20,011 nt of DNA from Trichinella spiralis (lineage: Eukaryota; Nematoda; Enoplea; Trichinellida; Trichinellidae), in the NCBI GenBank assembly GCA_000181795.3, contig CM012955.1, positions 5,741,861-5,761,871 of the forward strand. Reading direction: 5' to 3'. The position numbers and the translations under genes were made by a program. Numbering within the stretch: position 1 is the first letter of the stretch; every line of letters begins with the position of its first letter. Under the pieces are notes generated by a model. It searched no databases, was not told where the DNA came from, and saw nothing but the letters and a program-made list of their open reading frames with translations. This document shows, piece after piece, positions 1 to 9,983 of this stretch.

Positions 1-270
1 AACAATTTTCAGATGCCTGCTCCTTCCAATTCGAACAGTTCCATTTTTTCTAAAAATGACAATTATCCCACTGGTGAATCCGCAGCAAACTGGAAATCAA
101 CGCTCTGACGTTAGCTTAGCACAGCAAGCACTGGTGAACAAGCAACAAGTATATTTTACATGAATTGTAAAAATATTAAATTGCATTTGCACACTTGTAT
201 TCATTTTAAAAATTCAGATAATTTTAGAAAATATCTTGAGTTGTTTTTTAGTATTAGTTTAAATTATTAT
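1..270 (+). repeat. Tandem duplication at window edge, copy 1
   Basis: Positions 1-~270 match about 322-565 along nearly their whole length, including the acceptor, a coding-looking stretch and the AT-rich sequence after it (for example TTTTACATGAATT and TTGTATTCATTTTAAA occur in both). The offset is about 321-322 bp. Since non-coding flanks still match, the duplication seems fairly recent. The exon-like part of this copy, 13-73, is one base longer than the 60-nt exon of copy 2 because of an extra C (CCCA against CCA). This breaks reading-frame equivalence. Confidence 0.85.
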
Positions 271-321
271 TAGTATTTTCAAAACCATTAGAAAAATATC
301 CATTTTATGCAATTGCGTGAA

Positions 322-565
322 TGAACAATTTCAGATGCCTGCTGCCTCGAATCCAAGCAACTCCATTTTTCCTAAGAATGACAATTATCCACTGGTGAGC
401 GTGCATCAAACTGGAAATGAACGCACTGACGTTACATTAGCAGAGCAAGCATCGGTGAACAATCAACAAATATATTTTACATGAATTATAAAAATGTTAA
501 ATTCTATTTGCATACTTGTATTCATTTTAAATATTCAGATAATTTTAGAAAACATGCAGAGTTGT
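322..565 (+). repeat. Tandem duplication at window edge, copy 2 (carries gene A exon)
   Basis: Second unit of the ~320 bp direct repeat. It holds the 60-nt exon 335-394 (MPAASNPSNS...NDNYPL) with a good GTGAGC donor. The exon-sized segment is exactly 20 codons and joins in phase 0 to the exon at 737. The repeat fades into a T-rich tract near 565. Confidence 0.85.
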
Positions 566-1495
566 TTTTTTTTAGTTTTAGTTTTAATTTGTATTTTGAA
601 TGGTGTTATTAAGTTTATTGAATTATCTTCGTTATAGATTTTAAAATTACAAGCTTGCAATGAAATGAATTCATCCTTATGCATTTAGTGATAAAATTTA
701 TATTTCATCTTCATAAATAACTGCTATTTGACGTAGGTAGTGAAGCCGCATCCAATTCGGGTTGACGCTTTTCAGCATCCAATTCCATTTTCATCAGCGT
801 TTGCAAGTTACATTGCAGGTTTGTTTGAATCTGAATATTCCTTCCAATCAACTTCAGCTCATTTATATATATATATATATTTGTTTATTTATTTTTTTAC
901 AAGTGTTTTTTACAAGTTGAGGTTAGTGTAAATGTTAAACTTTTTAGGAATGCAGCACGGTGTCCATCTTCCGCCATCGTTATCTAATTTCCAACAGAGC
1001 ATGAATATTCCAAATTGCAGTGCTAGGGATATAAGTTCCGTAGATGATTACTGCGGCACGACTTCAAAAATGAATTTTTCAGTCAATCTTTATTTGGCAA
1101 TGAGAATGTTCGTAGATGCTTTAGTACAAGCCGACAACTACATCATTGGTTATTCTGGTTACAGCATTTGTCATTTATGTGGTGAAAAATTCAATATCTA
1201 CCTTCTGTTCATATATCACACAGTTGTGCATTGCTGTGAAATTTTGGAATTTGAAAAGCACAATTTTGTGATTTGGAATTTATTTGTAGCCGATTATATA
1301 TCCGTTGTTAATTACGCTATTCCAATGCCCTTTGAAATTATGCTTTCTATGGAGCAGATGCGCAGTCGGCAAAATCTCACAAGTTCAGACAAGCTGCGGA
1401 ATGATCCGATACGTTCTCAAAGAGGAAAAGAAAACGAATGTATTACTGAAAGAGATGAAAGATTTACCAGTGGAACATCAGAAAGCGAACAGTAA
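335..1495 (+). CDS. Gene A: single C2H2 zinc-finger protein, Asn/Ser-rich (5' end may lie outside the window)
   Basis: Three exons chain in phase: 335-394 (acceptor TTTCAG, donor GTGAGC, phase 0), 737-818 (acceptor ACGTAG, donor GTTTGT, phase 1) and 948-1495 (acceptor TTTTTAG), ending at TAA 1493-1495. The spliced product is about 229 aa. A C2H2 finger lies at about 1168-1231: CHLC, twelve residues, then HTVVH, with Phe at the usual spot after the second Cys. A further 54-nt intron at 1236-1289 (GTGAAA...TTTGTAG) is possible and keeps frame, giving about 211 aa. The rest is polar and low in complexity (SNFQQSMNIPN), like gene B downstream. The first exon opens with ATG directly after its acceptor, so it may be internal to a longer gene or the trans-spliced first exon. 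One finger hints at nucleic-acid or protein binding; the role is unknown. The weak GTTTGT donor is the least certain junction. Confidence 0.55.
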
Positions 1496-1553
1496 AATCT
1501 TGAAAATTAAAATGGACAAGGAAAAATTTGAAATACCAGCAACGGACGGGTAA

Positions 1554-2620
1554 CTATTAGTATTATTTCTGTTATTATATTCGAAGCAGTAACTGATCGA
1601 GTTGTATCATATTAAATGTAAAATGTAAAATGGGAAGTTTTAATTGTAGGATCGATGTATGACACTGTTATTGACAGATTCCTGCGACGTCTCTCTTCTC
1701 AGATACTTCAGAAATGAGGAAAATGAATATGAATTATAAACTTTCACTTTCTATCTTATCAAATGAGCAGGAATTTTTCATCTGTAATTTCTTAGCAATT
1801 ACTGCATATTATCTGCATTATTTTCTGTTACTCCAGTGCGAGTGCAACGTTTTTCTTTTTTTTTTTTCATTATTCGAATGTTCATGTTATACGGTTAAAG
1901 ATGAGTACTTGTGTTTATGCTGTTTAAAATTTAGAGTTTAAATTTAACTGTTATTGTGGGGAAAAATAAAACAGTAATGTTGAAATGAATTAATTATAAA
2001 TGTGAAATGGTTTAAATTAAAACTTCTAAATAATCACAGTGCTGTCTGTATAGCATCAAATAGTAATTTTTACAATAAGACATTTGAAATGCTCCATACG
2101 CAAACTATATTGAAATTCCTACTACTAACGGCTAGTTGTCAGCATTTTCACTTTTATAAATAAGTGCGGGCGGTGTATGCACTGCATTGCTGCATAGTTC
2201 TTTTAGTTGACTTAATTTTCCCGCAATTATTATGCAAAGTTTGATATGCATGCATGATCTGAAACAAAAAGGACTGCTTTTATTTTCGCATAATGAATTA
2301 ATTAACAAATTTAAAAAAAAAGTATACATGAAAATTATTGTGTCTTGAAGAGAAAAAAAAACACAGGGGACAAATCGAAGAAGATTTGCTGTAATTTTTT
2401 CTCTTCGACTTGTTGCATGTTATTGTAAAATTATGCAAGAGAAAGCGTGAAGCAACAATTCTAAAAGCGAATGGTTTACGAAGTGCTCATCTGCAATGCG
2501 TTACAAAGGTCATGGAAATTACTGCTTTGAAAATTAACTAGCGGCATTCTATTTGATGCAAACAATTGATAGAATAACAAAAACTTACTATAAACAGCCA
2601 AAAGCATCATATTAACATTT
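1554..2620. other. 3' flank of gene A; no further gene seen
   Basis: AT-rich sequence. An AATAAA at about 1965-1970, some 470 nt after the gene A stop, is the best poly(A) signal candidate. An imperfect hairpin lies at 2371-2412. A 65-codon open stretch on the minus strand (2132-2329) has no recognisable domain and I do not call it a gene. Confidence 0.4.
1965..1970 (+). terminator. Candidate poly(A) signal AATAAA for gene A
   Basis: Canonical AATAAA hexamer downstream of the gene A stop. The long distance (~470 nt) leaves room for an unseen further exon. Confidence 0.35.
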
Positions 2621-3730
2621 CGTACTTGTTGCAATGCATGTTGGCCGGTTGTTCACAAACGCAAACTGCACCAGAATGCTTCAAGAATGCATCTTCACCA
2701 ACAACAATACAGGTAAAAATAAGTCTTCAGTATTTTGTTATTTTTCATTCAGTAATTGTTTATAATATATTTTGTGATTGAAGATAAAATATTATTTTAA
2801 AAATGATCATTTTACACAGATGAGCTCATTCAGTTCAATTGATCAAAATTCAAGTGAAATAATTTTTCACTTCTCGCAAGTTTTTTTTTTAATCATCAAA
2901 TTTTTTTGTTTTTTACTTTCGAGCGAGAATAAGCCGTTTTGCTGTAAAGTGAGAAGTGTGGAATTAAAGTGCAACAATTAAGCATAATACCAATAATGTT
3001 GATAATGAACCTTAAATATTGAAGCAGTTTGAAAATTAAAGTTTTCATGAAAAAAATAAAGTTTGATAAAAGTTTGTAAAATTCATAAGTTGAATGATGA
3101 TGAGAATACTTTTTTTCATAAATGTTACAAATTGATAATTATTCAAATTTTCTAGAAATTGCGCAGATCAATGCCTTGCTGAGCAATTGATTGCAGTTCA
3201 TTTTGTCTTATTTTCATCTTCGAGTTAAATTTTGTAACGTTCAAATAAGCTGGGCAAAAATATTTTCTTTAAAATGATCTTAAAAATTGAGCAGCTTAAA
3301 ATGTTATTTTATAAAATTAAAAGTATTATTTTAGCGATTTTATTTCGAAAGTTACTGTTTTTAAGCATTTTATAGGTTGAAAGTATGTGAAGAAGCGAAA
3401 GAAAAATACATTATCCGCATGGTGGGGCAGAAATGTCAAATTTTTGCTACGCGCATCGAATAAATCCGCCAATCACAATCGAATTACTGGTGCAACGAGC
3501 GACATTTTGATGTTGTTTTGCTGTTTTATAAAAATTGGTAATTTTACTCTTTTCATCAACTGATAGCATATACTTTGCTATATTTGCTAGCGCATGCCCA
3601 CTTTCGAAGCACAGCGGTTTGATATGGCGTCGAAGATGAGTTTTTTTTATCTTTTTAAAAATTTCCAAAACCGACATTCAATTAACTTATTATTTTTTCA
3701 GACAATGTCAGAAAGAACTGGGCGAAACAA

Positions 3731-3778
<48 letters not shown>

Positions 3779-4620
3779 CTTGATTGTTATTTGCTTTCGA
3801 AAAATCACTGAAAAAATGCAACTTATCCATTCATTCATTCATCAGCTATCTGTTGGTAGAATTGCAAATTCACCGCTGGACAGAAGGTGGGTGCTATTTG
3901 TAAAAAACTTTTTTCCATAACAAATTGCTCACAAATTTTTCATTATTTTGAGGAACACAATTTATCTTTTGCCAACATCAACCAACTCAAACGAGCAACA
4001 ACAACATTGGCAACAAACGCTGCATGCTTCTTTGTTCATTTTGATGGCTGTTCAATCATTGACAGCGTTTCAATGATCAGTGTGAGTGAGTACTACTGTA
4101 AATATGATTCATTTCTACCTGATGATTGTTGCATTACTTTGAGTGAGTAGATTTGTTTTTGCATTTGTAATACAAATTTGAATTCTTTAGTTTATTCTTA
4201 TTTTTTGTTCTTCATTTATATAAACTATTCTTAACTTTCCTTTGCAGCTCAATTTATACTTAATGTGTATACATACAATTTTGCCATTACGTCCTCAAGT
4301 TTAAACGTCATGCCTTCAATGTTTTTCACTGTACAAAGCGTGAATTTTCAAAATAATCCATCTTAGATCATCTTGCAAACAACACTCAAGTAAAGTGAAA
4401 CAAAATTTAAAAAAGTACTGTAAATGTTAATGATTTATTCTTTATGAATAGTCACATGTGTTGCATGTTTAACAACTTTAAAAAGACTGAACATTTTAGA
4501 AATTCAGTGATAGAAGATGGATCAAATTTTGATGGAAATTTTGAAGCAGTACTACATTCGTCTGTACGTTTTACAGTATACTTATTTATGAGCAGTGTCC
4601 ATATGAAAATAGCTCTTCTT
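2621..4620. other. Gap between genes A and B; weak exon candidates only
   Basis: No chain of exons can be built with confidence. Weak candidates are 2626-2712 (polar reading frame ending at CAG|GTAAAA), 2820-~2853 (acceptor TTTACACAG, Ser/Asn-rich MSSFSSIDQNSSE, possible donor GTGAAA) and about 3844-3886 (after CATTCATTCATCAG, before GTGGGT). Around 3990-4090 several frames are open through CAACAACAACA-like sequence. A minus-strand open frame of 76 codons (3447-3677) has no recognisable domain. These could be 5' exons of gene B or chance. Confidence 0.25.
3731..3775. repeat. (AT)n microsatellite
   Basis: About 45 bp of almost pure alternating A and T with one G interruption near 3743. Confidence 0.9.
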
Positions 4621-4959
4621 TTCAAGAATAAAACGCCTTGCCAATAAAACCAACCAGACTTTCTGCGAATTTGCAACAAAACTATCCAGTATCGTCTGTC
4701 GTATCATTTACCAAGAAGATTTTTGTACCTGGATGAAAAGGAAAACTTTTATTGCATTTATTCGTCTAAATTTATTAATATTTTTCAGTATAACAATGTT
4801 TCATTTTTTTCAGTTGAAATTGTAATTTTTTCCTTTTTGTAAAATCTGTAATGAAAAACTGAAAAATAACGCGCCGACTTGTGAAAAATTTCCGTGAAAT
4901 TGTTGCGTGAATTAATTATTTCATAAGACGCTTTATTCAGTGTTCAAAATGTTTTATAG

Positions 4960-5191
4960 ACAGTCATGGAATCTAATTATACCGCAAATGCTACGTCTAA
5001 TTACGTAAACACTGGTTCCATCGATGGTACAAACAAACGTTCAGACAGTGGCGGAGTTTCGCAGACTGATCATCAACAGTCAGGATTCCTACCTTATTGT
5101 GGTGAGAGATCCATCCATTTAACACAAGCTTCAGAACAGTTGCCACCAGAGCAGAGTACTGTTAATAGTAATTCAACTGAAACTAAGCAAA
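4960..5191 (+). CDS. Gene B exon A, copy 1
   Basis: Acceptor GTTTTATAG ends at 4959 and ATG is at 4966. Two donors fit phase 1: G|GTGAGA at 5102, matching copy 2, and A|GTAAGT at 5192. The 30 codons between them are open and Ser/Gln/Glu-rich, and GTAAGT is the stronger donor, so I prefer the longer exon here. In copy 2 the downstream donor is gone and the matching frame hits a stop. Confidence 0.6.
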
Positions 5192-8100
5192 GTAAGTGTT
5201 AATTGTGATAATGATTAAATTTTTGAGTGGTAACTTTTTTTTTCAACAACACATATATTGATTATTTATTAGTTTACAGACTTCGTTCAACGCTCTTTGT
5301 CGCATTCATGGTAGTATTTTCTTTCTTTTTTAATCATCATTCCAGCTGTAGCACACGGTTTCATAAGCAGTTAAAAATTCAGATAGTCAACCTCAATAGC
5401 CTTTTAGCCAATAATATAAGAAACAACAATTTTTCCAAATGAGTTTATTTATTTATTTCATGTTGTAATTTTATAGGCATTTCTGTTAGTTGCATTTTTG
5501 AATAATCTTCAAGTAGTAGCTACATTTTAAAGTTCTTTTAGCATGGCAAATAATTTTGTAAATAAGAACTATCTGAACCCCAAACTGCCTGTTTATTATT
5601 CAAAATTTTTAATTTTTCAGTGAAATCTTTTGCAGTACTTTGAAATAAAGCTTAAAACTTATATTCCAAATGTTATTTAATTGCTCTACTCAGATAGCCG
5701 AAAAAGACGAGGCAGAATTCCAAAGGCACAGCTCTCCAAGCAGCAGAAGTCAAATCAGCAAATTGCTTCTTCAGATCAGTCGGTATGTTGTGTCATTATA
5801 TATATTGTTGTGTGTGCGTGTATGTGTGTAAAAATATTATTGGCCAGAAAGAGGCAGTTACGGTTCAAAATTGTGAAGAGAAAGATGCAGTTGTTAAAAA
5901 TGCCCATGAAAATTTGCCAAACGCTAATTCTTCACAGTTGGCATTTCATTCAAGTAAGCAAAAATAATAACGTATAAAATAATATGCTTAAACAAAGTAA
6001 GTAGTTTAAATTTTATTCTGAAATATGCAATTTTTTTTATTTAATATGTAGTTATGAAAGCTGCAAAATTATTATGAAATTTAATTTGTTATATTACTTT
6101 TATATGACTTGAAGTTTTAGTAATAGCATTTCTTTTTAAGTTTACATTTTTTTTGTTGCATAACATTGAAAGTAATTTTATGTTTTGCAGATAATACTTC
6201 TCCCCAAACTAATTATTCAAACAATCAGTTGAACAATAGTGGAATAACATGTCCAGCATTGACTGAACCAGATGCATCCAACAAAAAACGCCTCTCTGAT
6301 GCATTGGCCAATGCTTATCAACTGAAGTAACAATTCTATTTTACAGTAATGATTATCCATGTAAAGTTTGATCGATATGCACATTTAGAGCTTATTATGA
6401 TGCATTGTTCCAGCGTAATATCAATGATCATTCACCAAGTGTTTTCACCCGCAACCAAAATTGTGTTTTACCAGTTACTGTACGTAATGCTTTGTGCTTC
6501 TGTTTAAATCAATTGGTTTGTAAAGACTTAACAAAAATGTCTAATAAGATAAATAAGTAATTTATTAATAAGCACTTCGTTTCCATAATCCACTTGTAAA
6601 CAGAATAATGCGCCCAGTCACCAGCAGTGAATTATGAAAATTTATACAAAGCAATCCAGTTCATCTGCTGTAGTTTATGCATGTCAGCTACTATTCTTGG
6701 ATATTTAAACATATTAATATTTGTTACATAAAAAATGTTCAGTCTTATTAATTTTCTTTTTTCTAGACTAAACTTGTAAAATACGTGTGCCATTAATTTT
6801 GTTTTGCAAAATCTGTAATTATGATTATGTTTGAAAGTTAAATAATGTGCATCGTGTTATAGAGAACTTTCTTTAAATTTTCATAAGATAGTTAGTTATT
6901 CAGTGTTCATAATGTTTTAGTCTAGCATGGAGTACAATTATACTGCAAATGCTACGTCTAATTACGCAAACGATGGTTCAAACAGTGGTGGACTTCCGCG
7001 AAGTGATAATCTGCTTCCACGATTTCACCCTTATTCTGGTAAGAGATTCATCATTATAACACAAACTATCAGAACAGTAACCACCACTGAGTTGTGTTCT
7101 TAAGCGTCCTGCAGCTATTCAATGTAAATGCTCATTATTTTAACATCATCTTTTTGACAATCATATTATTACCTTAATTGATTATGAACATTAATTGTCT
7201 TTAACTTTGTTCAACATCGTTTAATTTTAATATACAAACAGCAATGTTTAATAGGTATGTTTTTTATTTGATTGAATCTTTTTCCTTTACACATCTTTCA
7301 GTATTATTGTTCTAATTATCGTTCATACCTGATTTTATAATTATCTGAAAATTCAAATAGTCCAGCATCACTTTAGCGGCTGTTTCTAATATAGGTCACA
7401 GTAATTTTGAATATAAGTTATTTACATTATGTTGCATATGTCTATGAATAAGCAAAAAAAAATATATATATATGAATTGCATTTTTGAATAAACTTTAAT
7501 TTGCTGGATTTAAAAAAAGTATGCTTAATGTGGCAAATAATTTTGTAAATTACAACGTCTGAGCTATACTATTTTTGAAAGTTCAGTTCTTCAGTTATTT
7601 TTTTTTTTTGCAAAACTTAAAAATTTGAAATGTGATTTTAATGCAATATTTAGATGACCGATCAAGACGAAGCAAGCTGCTGAAGGCAGCATGTCCGCAA
7701 AAGCAGATGGAAAATCAACAGAGTGCTCTTTCAGATCAGCCGGTAAGTTGTTATATTACAATAAGATTAATTATTCATATCGATACATACATATTTGTAT
7801 ATGTATATGTATATGCATGTGTATGTGCACATGTTCATGTGTGTGAACAATGTTATTCAGCAGAGAAAGACCGTTTTGGTTCAAAATTACGAAGGCAATG
7901 AAGCAGCTGTTAGAAATACCCAAGAAAGTTCATTGAATGTGGATTCTCCGCAATTGGCATTTCATTTCAGTAATGATATTTTAGACTTTATGTTAGCACT
8001 ATATTTTGCATAGTTCGAAACAGCTAAGTATGCCCGTGTAAAATAAAATCTTTTAATTTTACACTTACAAAAGTAATATCAGTATACAAAAACATTGTAA

Positions 8101-9983
8101 ATCAATTATGTGAAATATAAAATTTTATTAATCAGATTTAAATTTTAAATTTATATACTTGGGTGTCATAATTTTTTCTGAATATGATTGGTTACTTATG
8201 AAGTGAAAATAAGTTTATGTTTTGCACGTAATACTTTTTCTCATGAAACTAATTATTCAGACAAACAGATGAACAATAGTGGAACAATATATCCAGCATT
8301 AACTGAACCAGATGCATCCAACAAAAAACACTACTCTGATGCATTGGCCAATGCTTATCAATTGAAGTAATAATCATTTTTTAGAACAGTCATTTCCCAT
8401 ATAAAGTTTGCTCAATATGCACATTTAGAGCTTTTTATAACGCATTTCCACCGCCGAATTTCAATGAGTATCTGCAACGTGCTTTATCCTGCAACCAAAA
8501 TTGTGTTTTACCAGTTGTTACTGTAAGTAGTGCTATATACATCAATTGATTTAATGGAAATATTTTAGATAAATAAATAATTATTAATAAGCATAAGCAA
8601 TAAGCAGTTGTTCAAATTGTTTTTACATTGTTTTGCACATGCAATGAATTATTATTATTATTATTATTATTATTAAAGTTTTTATTATTGAAATCAAATT
8701 ACATTTCAAATGAGACTGCTGTACCAAGATTGATTTATTATACGTACACGTTAGCTGTTATATTTTGAATGTCAAAATCATGAAACATATGAACTTTTTT
8801 ATTTTAAAACGTTGTTTGTCTTTTTCAAATGAAGCGCAATGAAAAATATTATTCAGAGTAAGTATACATTCAGTAATTTCGTTTTTTATTTTAGGATCCA
8901 AAAGTTTCCATCAGTTCCAACAATTTGCCAGTGATTACAAGTAGTGCAAATAATTCTCAGTCGATGCCATTAGCAAGCAGGGCGTGTGAAAATACTTATT
9001 CTAATAATCAAAAGAAATCTACTGAAACTCAATGGGGTATGGGATTGACCACAAAAGACAAAGCATTCTCGGACACTTTGCAAGTTGAAATGCCTCCACC
9101 ACCTTCTGGCCTTGCGAATTATATGTCTTCTCAAAATAATACCATACAAGCAGTGAATTCTTCTACCATTGATTTACAGTCTGCGCAAAGTCGTCCTTCA
9201 GGAGCGAATACTCTTGCTTGCAACAATAATTTTATGATGCCCAAATTGAACAACAATTTCCAACCGCATGGAACATCAGCAAATCCTTTGAACTGGGAAA
9301 GGGTTTTTTCAGGTTTTCCATTTTTTAAGTGCTATGTTTGCAATGCAAGTTTTGGCGATTACTACGCATTCAAAATGCACGCGCAATTGCACAGTAAACC
9401 AATACAAACGGATATGATAAGTAATTTTCTTGGAACAAGTGCTATGCTGCAAAATTCTGCTTTCTCGCCACCAGGCGCTTCATCAGTGGCATTGCCAAGA
9501 AGCAATTATCCTCCATATTACAAACAAAGCAACATTATTGGTGGTCATGAGCAGATGCCATTGGGAAAGCCGAACTATCCCATGTTAAATTCAGAATTAT
9601 ATTCAGCGTTTACTAATTTCCAACAAGGTGGTGGCGCAGGCAACTTACGTTATGGTAATCCGTCTCCAGTAATGGCACAGGCGAATTTCCCGAATTATGG
9701 ACAGAATGGTATTGTGAATCAGAAAGGAATTTATGGACAACAGCCTTCAGTAGCTAGCGGTAAGTTGGTGACGAAATTCAACTATATGATGAACGTTTTG
9801 TTTAAAGCATAATTTTATAATTATTACAAACATTAATTATAACTTTGATATGATTAACATATGCATTTAGTTGTGAAGTCAGTGTGAGTTATGTATGCAT
9901 TCAGTTGCGTAAATGCAGTTTTAATTTCAGACATTTTGAATCCGCAAAATGCTAATGCAAGCTCGTTCCCCGGTTTGGGCTGA
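4966..9983 (+). CDS. Gene B: Asn/Ser/Gln-rich single C2H2 zinc-finger protein with a duplicated five-exon module
   Basis: Twelve exons chain in phase. Module copy 1: A 4960-5191 (or -5101), B 5694-5782, C 5848-5953, D 6191-6326, E 6389-6479. Copy 2: A 6921-7038, B 7654-7742, C 7864-7969, D 8261-8366, E 8429-8522. Then the large exon 8895-9759 and the last exon 9931-9983. With the long first exon the product is about 692 aa. ATG 4966 was chosen because it lies 6 nt after the acceptor GTTTTATAG, as in trans-spliced nematode genes, and no strong upstream exon is seen. The modules are polar (SNYTANATSNY; PALTEPDASNKK). The C2H2 finger at about 9330-9393 reads CYVC, twelve residues, then HAQLH, with core aromatics in place. 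Probably a nuclear or RNA-linked protein, by inference only. Alternative: two tandem partial genes, with copy 1 ending by read-through at 6560. Confidence 0.6.
5694..5953 (+). CDS. Gene B exons B and C, copy 1
   Basis: Exon B is 5694-5782 (acceptor CTACTCAG, donor GTATGT, 89 nt, basic RKRRGRIPKA). A 65-nt intron with a GT-rich run follows. Exon C is 5848-5953 (acceptor GGCCAG, donor GTAAGC, 106 nt, ending SSQLAFHS). Copy 2 has exactly the same exon lengths, 89 and 106 nt, which strongly supports these borders. The basic cluster in B resembles a nuclear localisation signal. Confidence 0.7.
6191..6479 (+). CDS. Gene B exons D and E, copy 1
   Basis: Exon D is 6191-6326 (acceptor TGTTTTGCAG, donor GTAACA), with PALTEPDASNKK...DALANAYQLK. 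The 62-nt intron 6327-6388 ends in CATTTAG. Exon E is 6389-6479, donor GTACGT. The frame would stop at TAA 6328-6330 if the intron were kept; with it removed, copies 1 and 2 both read on in frame through LKA-YY/FY...NQNCVLPV. Exon D is the best conserved part of the module. Confidence 0.7.
6921..7038 (+). CDS. Gene B exon A, copy 2
   Basis: Acceptor AATGTTTTAG, then TCTAGC and ATG at 6927 (MEYNYTANATSNYAN). The donor G|GTAAGA at 7039 is phase 1. It joins in phase 0 to exon E of copy 1, or may act as its own trans-spliced start. It is shorter than exon A of copy 1 because the distal donor was not kept. Confidence 0.6.
7654..7969 (+). CDS. Gene B exons B and C, copy 2
   Basis: Exon B is 7654-7742 (acceptor ATATTTAG, donor GTAAGT, 89 nt). 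Exon C is 7864-7969 (106 nt, donor GTAATG, ending PQLAFHF). The acceptor before C is CAGCAG, a NAGNAG tandem, so one extra Gln may be included or skipped. Lengths match copy 1 exactly. The intron between them again holds alternating TATG/GTGT sequence. Confidence 0.7.
8261..8522 (+). CDS. Gene B exons D and E, copy 2
   Basis: Exon D's original acceptor (aligned at 8226-8227) reads AC instead of AG, so I start the exon at the next acceptor, AATTATTCAG, ending at 8260. This removes exactly 11 codons and keeps frame. The 62-nt intron 8367-8428 ends in CATTTAG. Exon E is 8429-8522 (AFYNAFPPPNFNEY...NQNCVLPVVT), donor GTAAGT, one net codon longer than in copy 1. Confidence 0.65.
8648..8675. repeat. 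(ATT)n microsatellite
   Basis: About nine ATT units in the intron before the zinc-finger exon of gene B. Confidence 0.9.
8895..9759 (+). CDS. Gene B main exon with C2H2 zinc finger
   Basis: Acceptor TTTTATTTTAG ends at 8894 and donor GTAAGT begins at 9760 (phase 1). It gives 288 codons without a stop, by far the longest open stretch in this half of the window. Composition is Asn/Ser/Gln/Pro-rich with a PPPP run near 9093. The finger CYVCNASFGDYYAFKMHAQLH fits C-x2-C-x12-H-x3-H exactly. It is the only finger in this exon, so sequence-specific DNA binding on its own is doubtful. Confidence 0.85.

Larger units (their letters stand above)
4625..6590 (+). repeat. ~2 kb tandem duplication, copy 1
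   Basis: Similarity to copy 2 begins near 4625/6600 (CCAG...TCGTCTG against CCAG...CATCTGC, then TATTCAGTGTTCA.AATGTTTTA). It runs through exons A-E and fades near 6590 (TTTATTAATAAGCA). Exons and parts of the introns both match. The offset varies from 1,960 to 2,040 bp because introns differ by indels. Confidence 0.85.
6591..8605 (+). repeat. ~2 kb tandem duplication, copy 2
   Basis: Direct-repeat partner of 4625-6590. Exons B and C are identical in length to copy 1, D is nearly identical in sequence, and A and E are more diverged. The block sits directly upstream of the zinc-finger exon, which was not duplicated. Confidence 0.85.

Noticed and set aside
3447-3677. 76-codon minus-strand open frame
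   Set aside because: No domain, splice partner or paralogue seen. Kept only as a note in the gap description.
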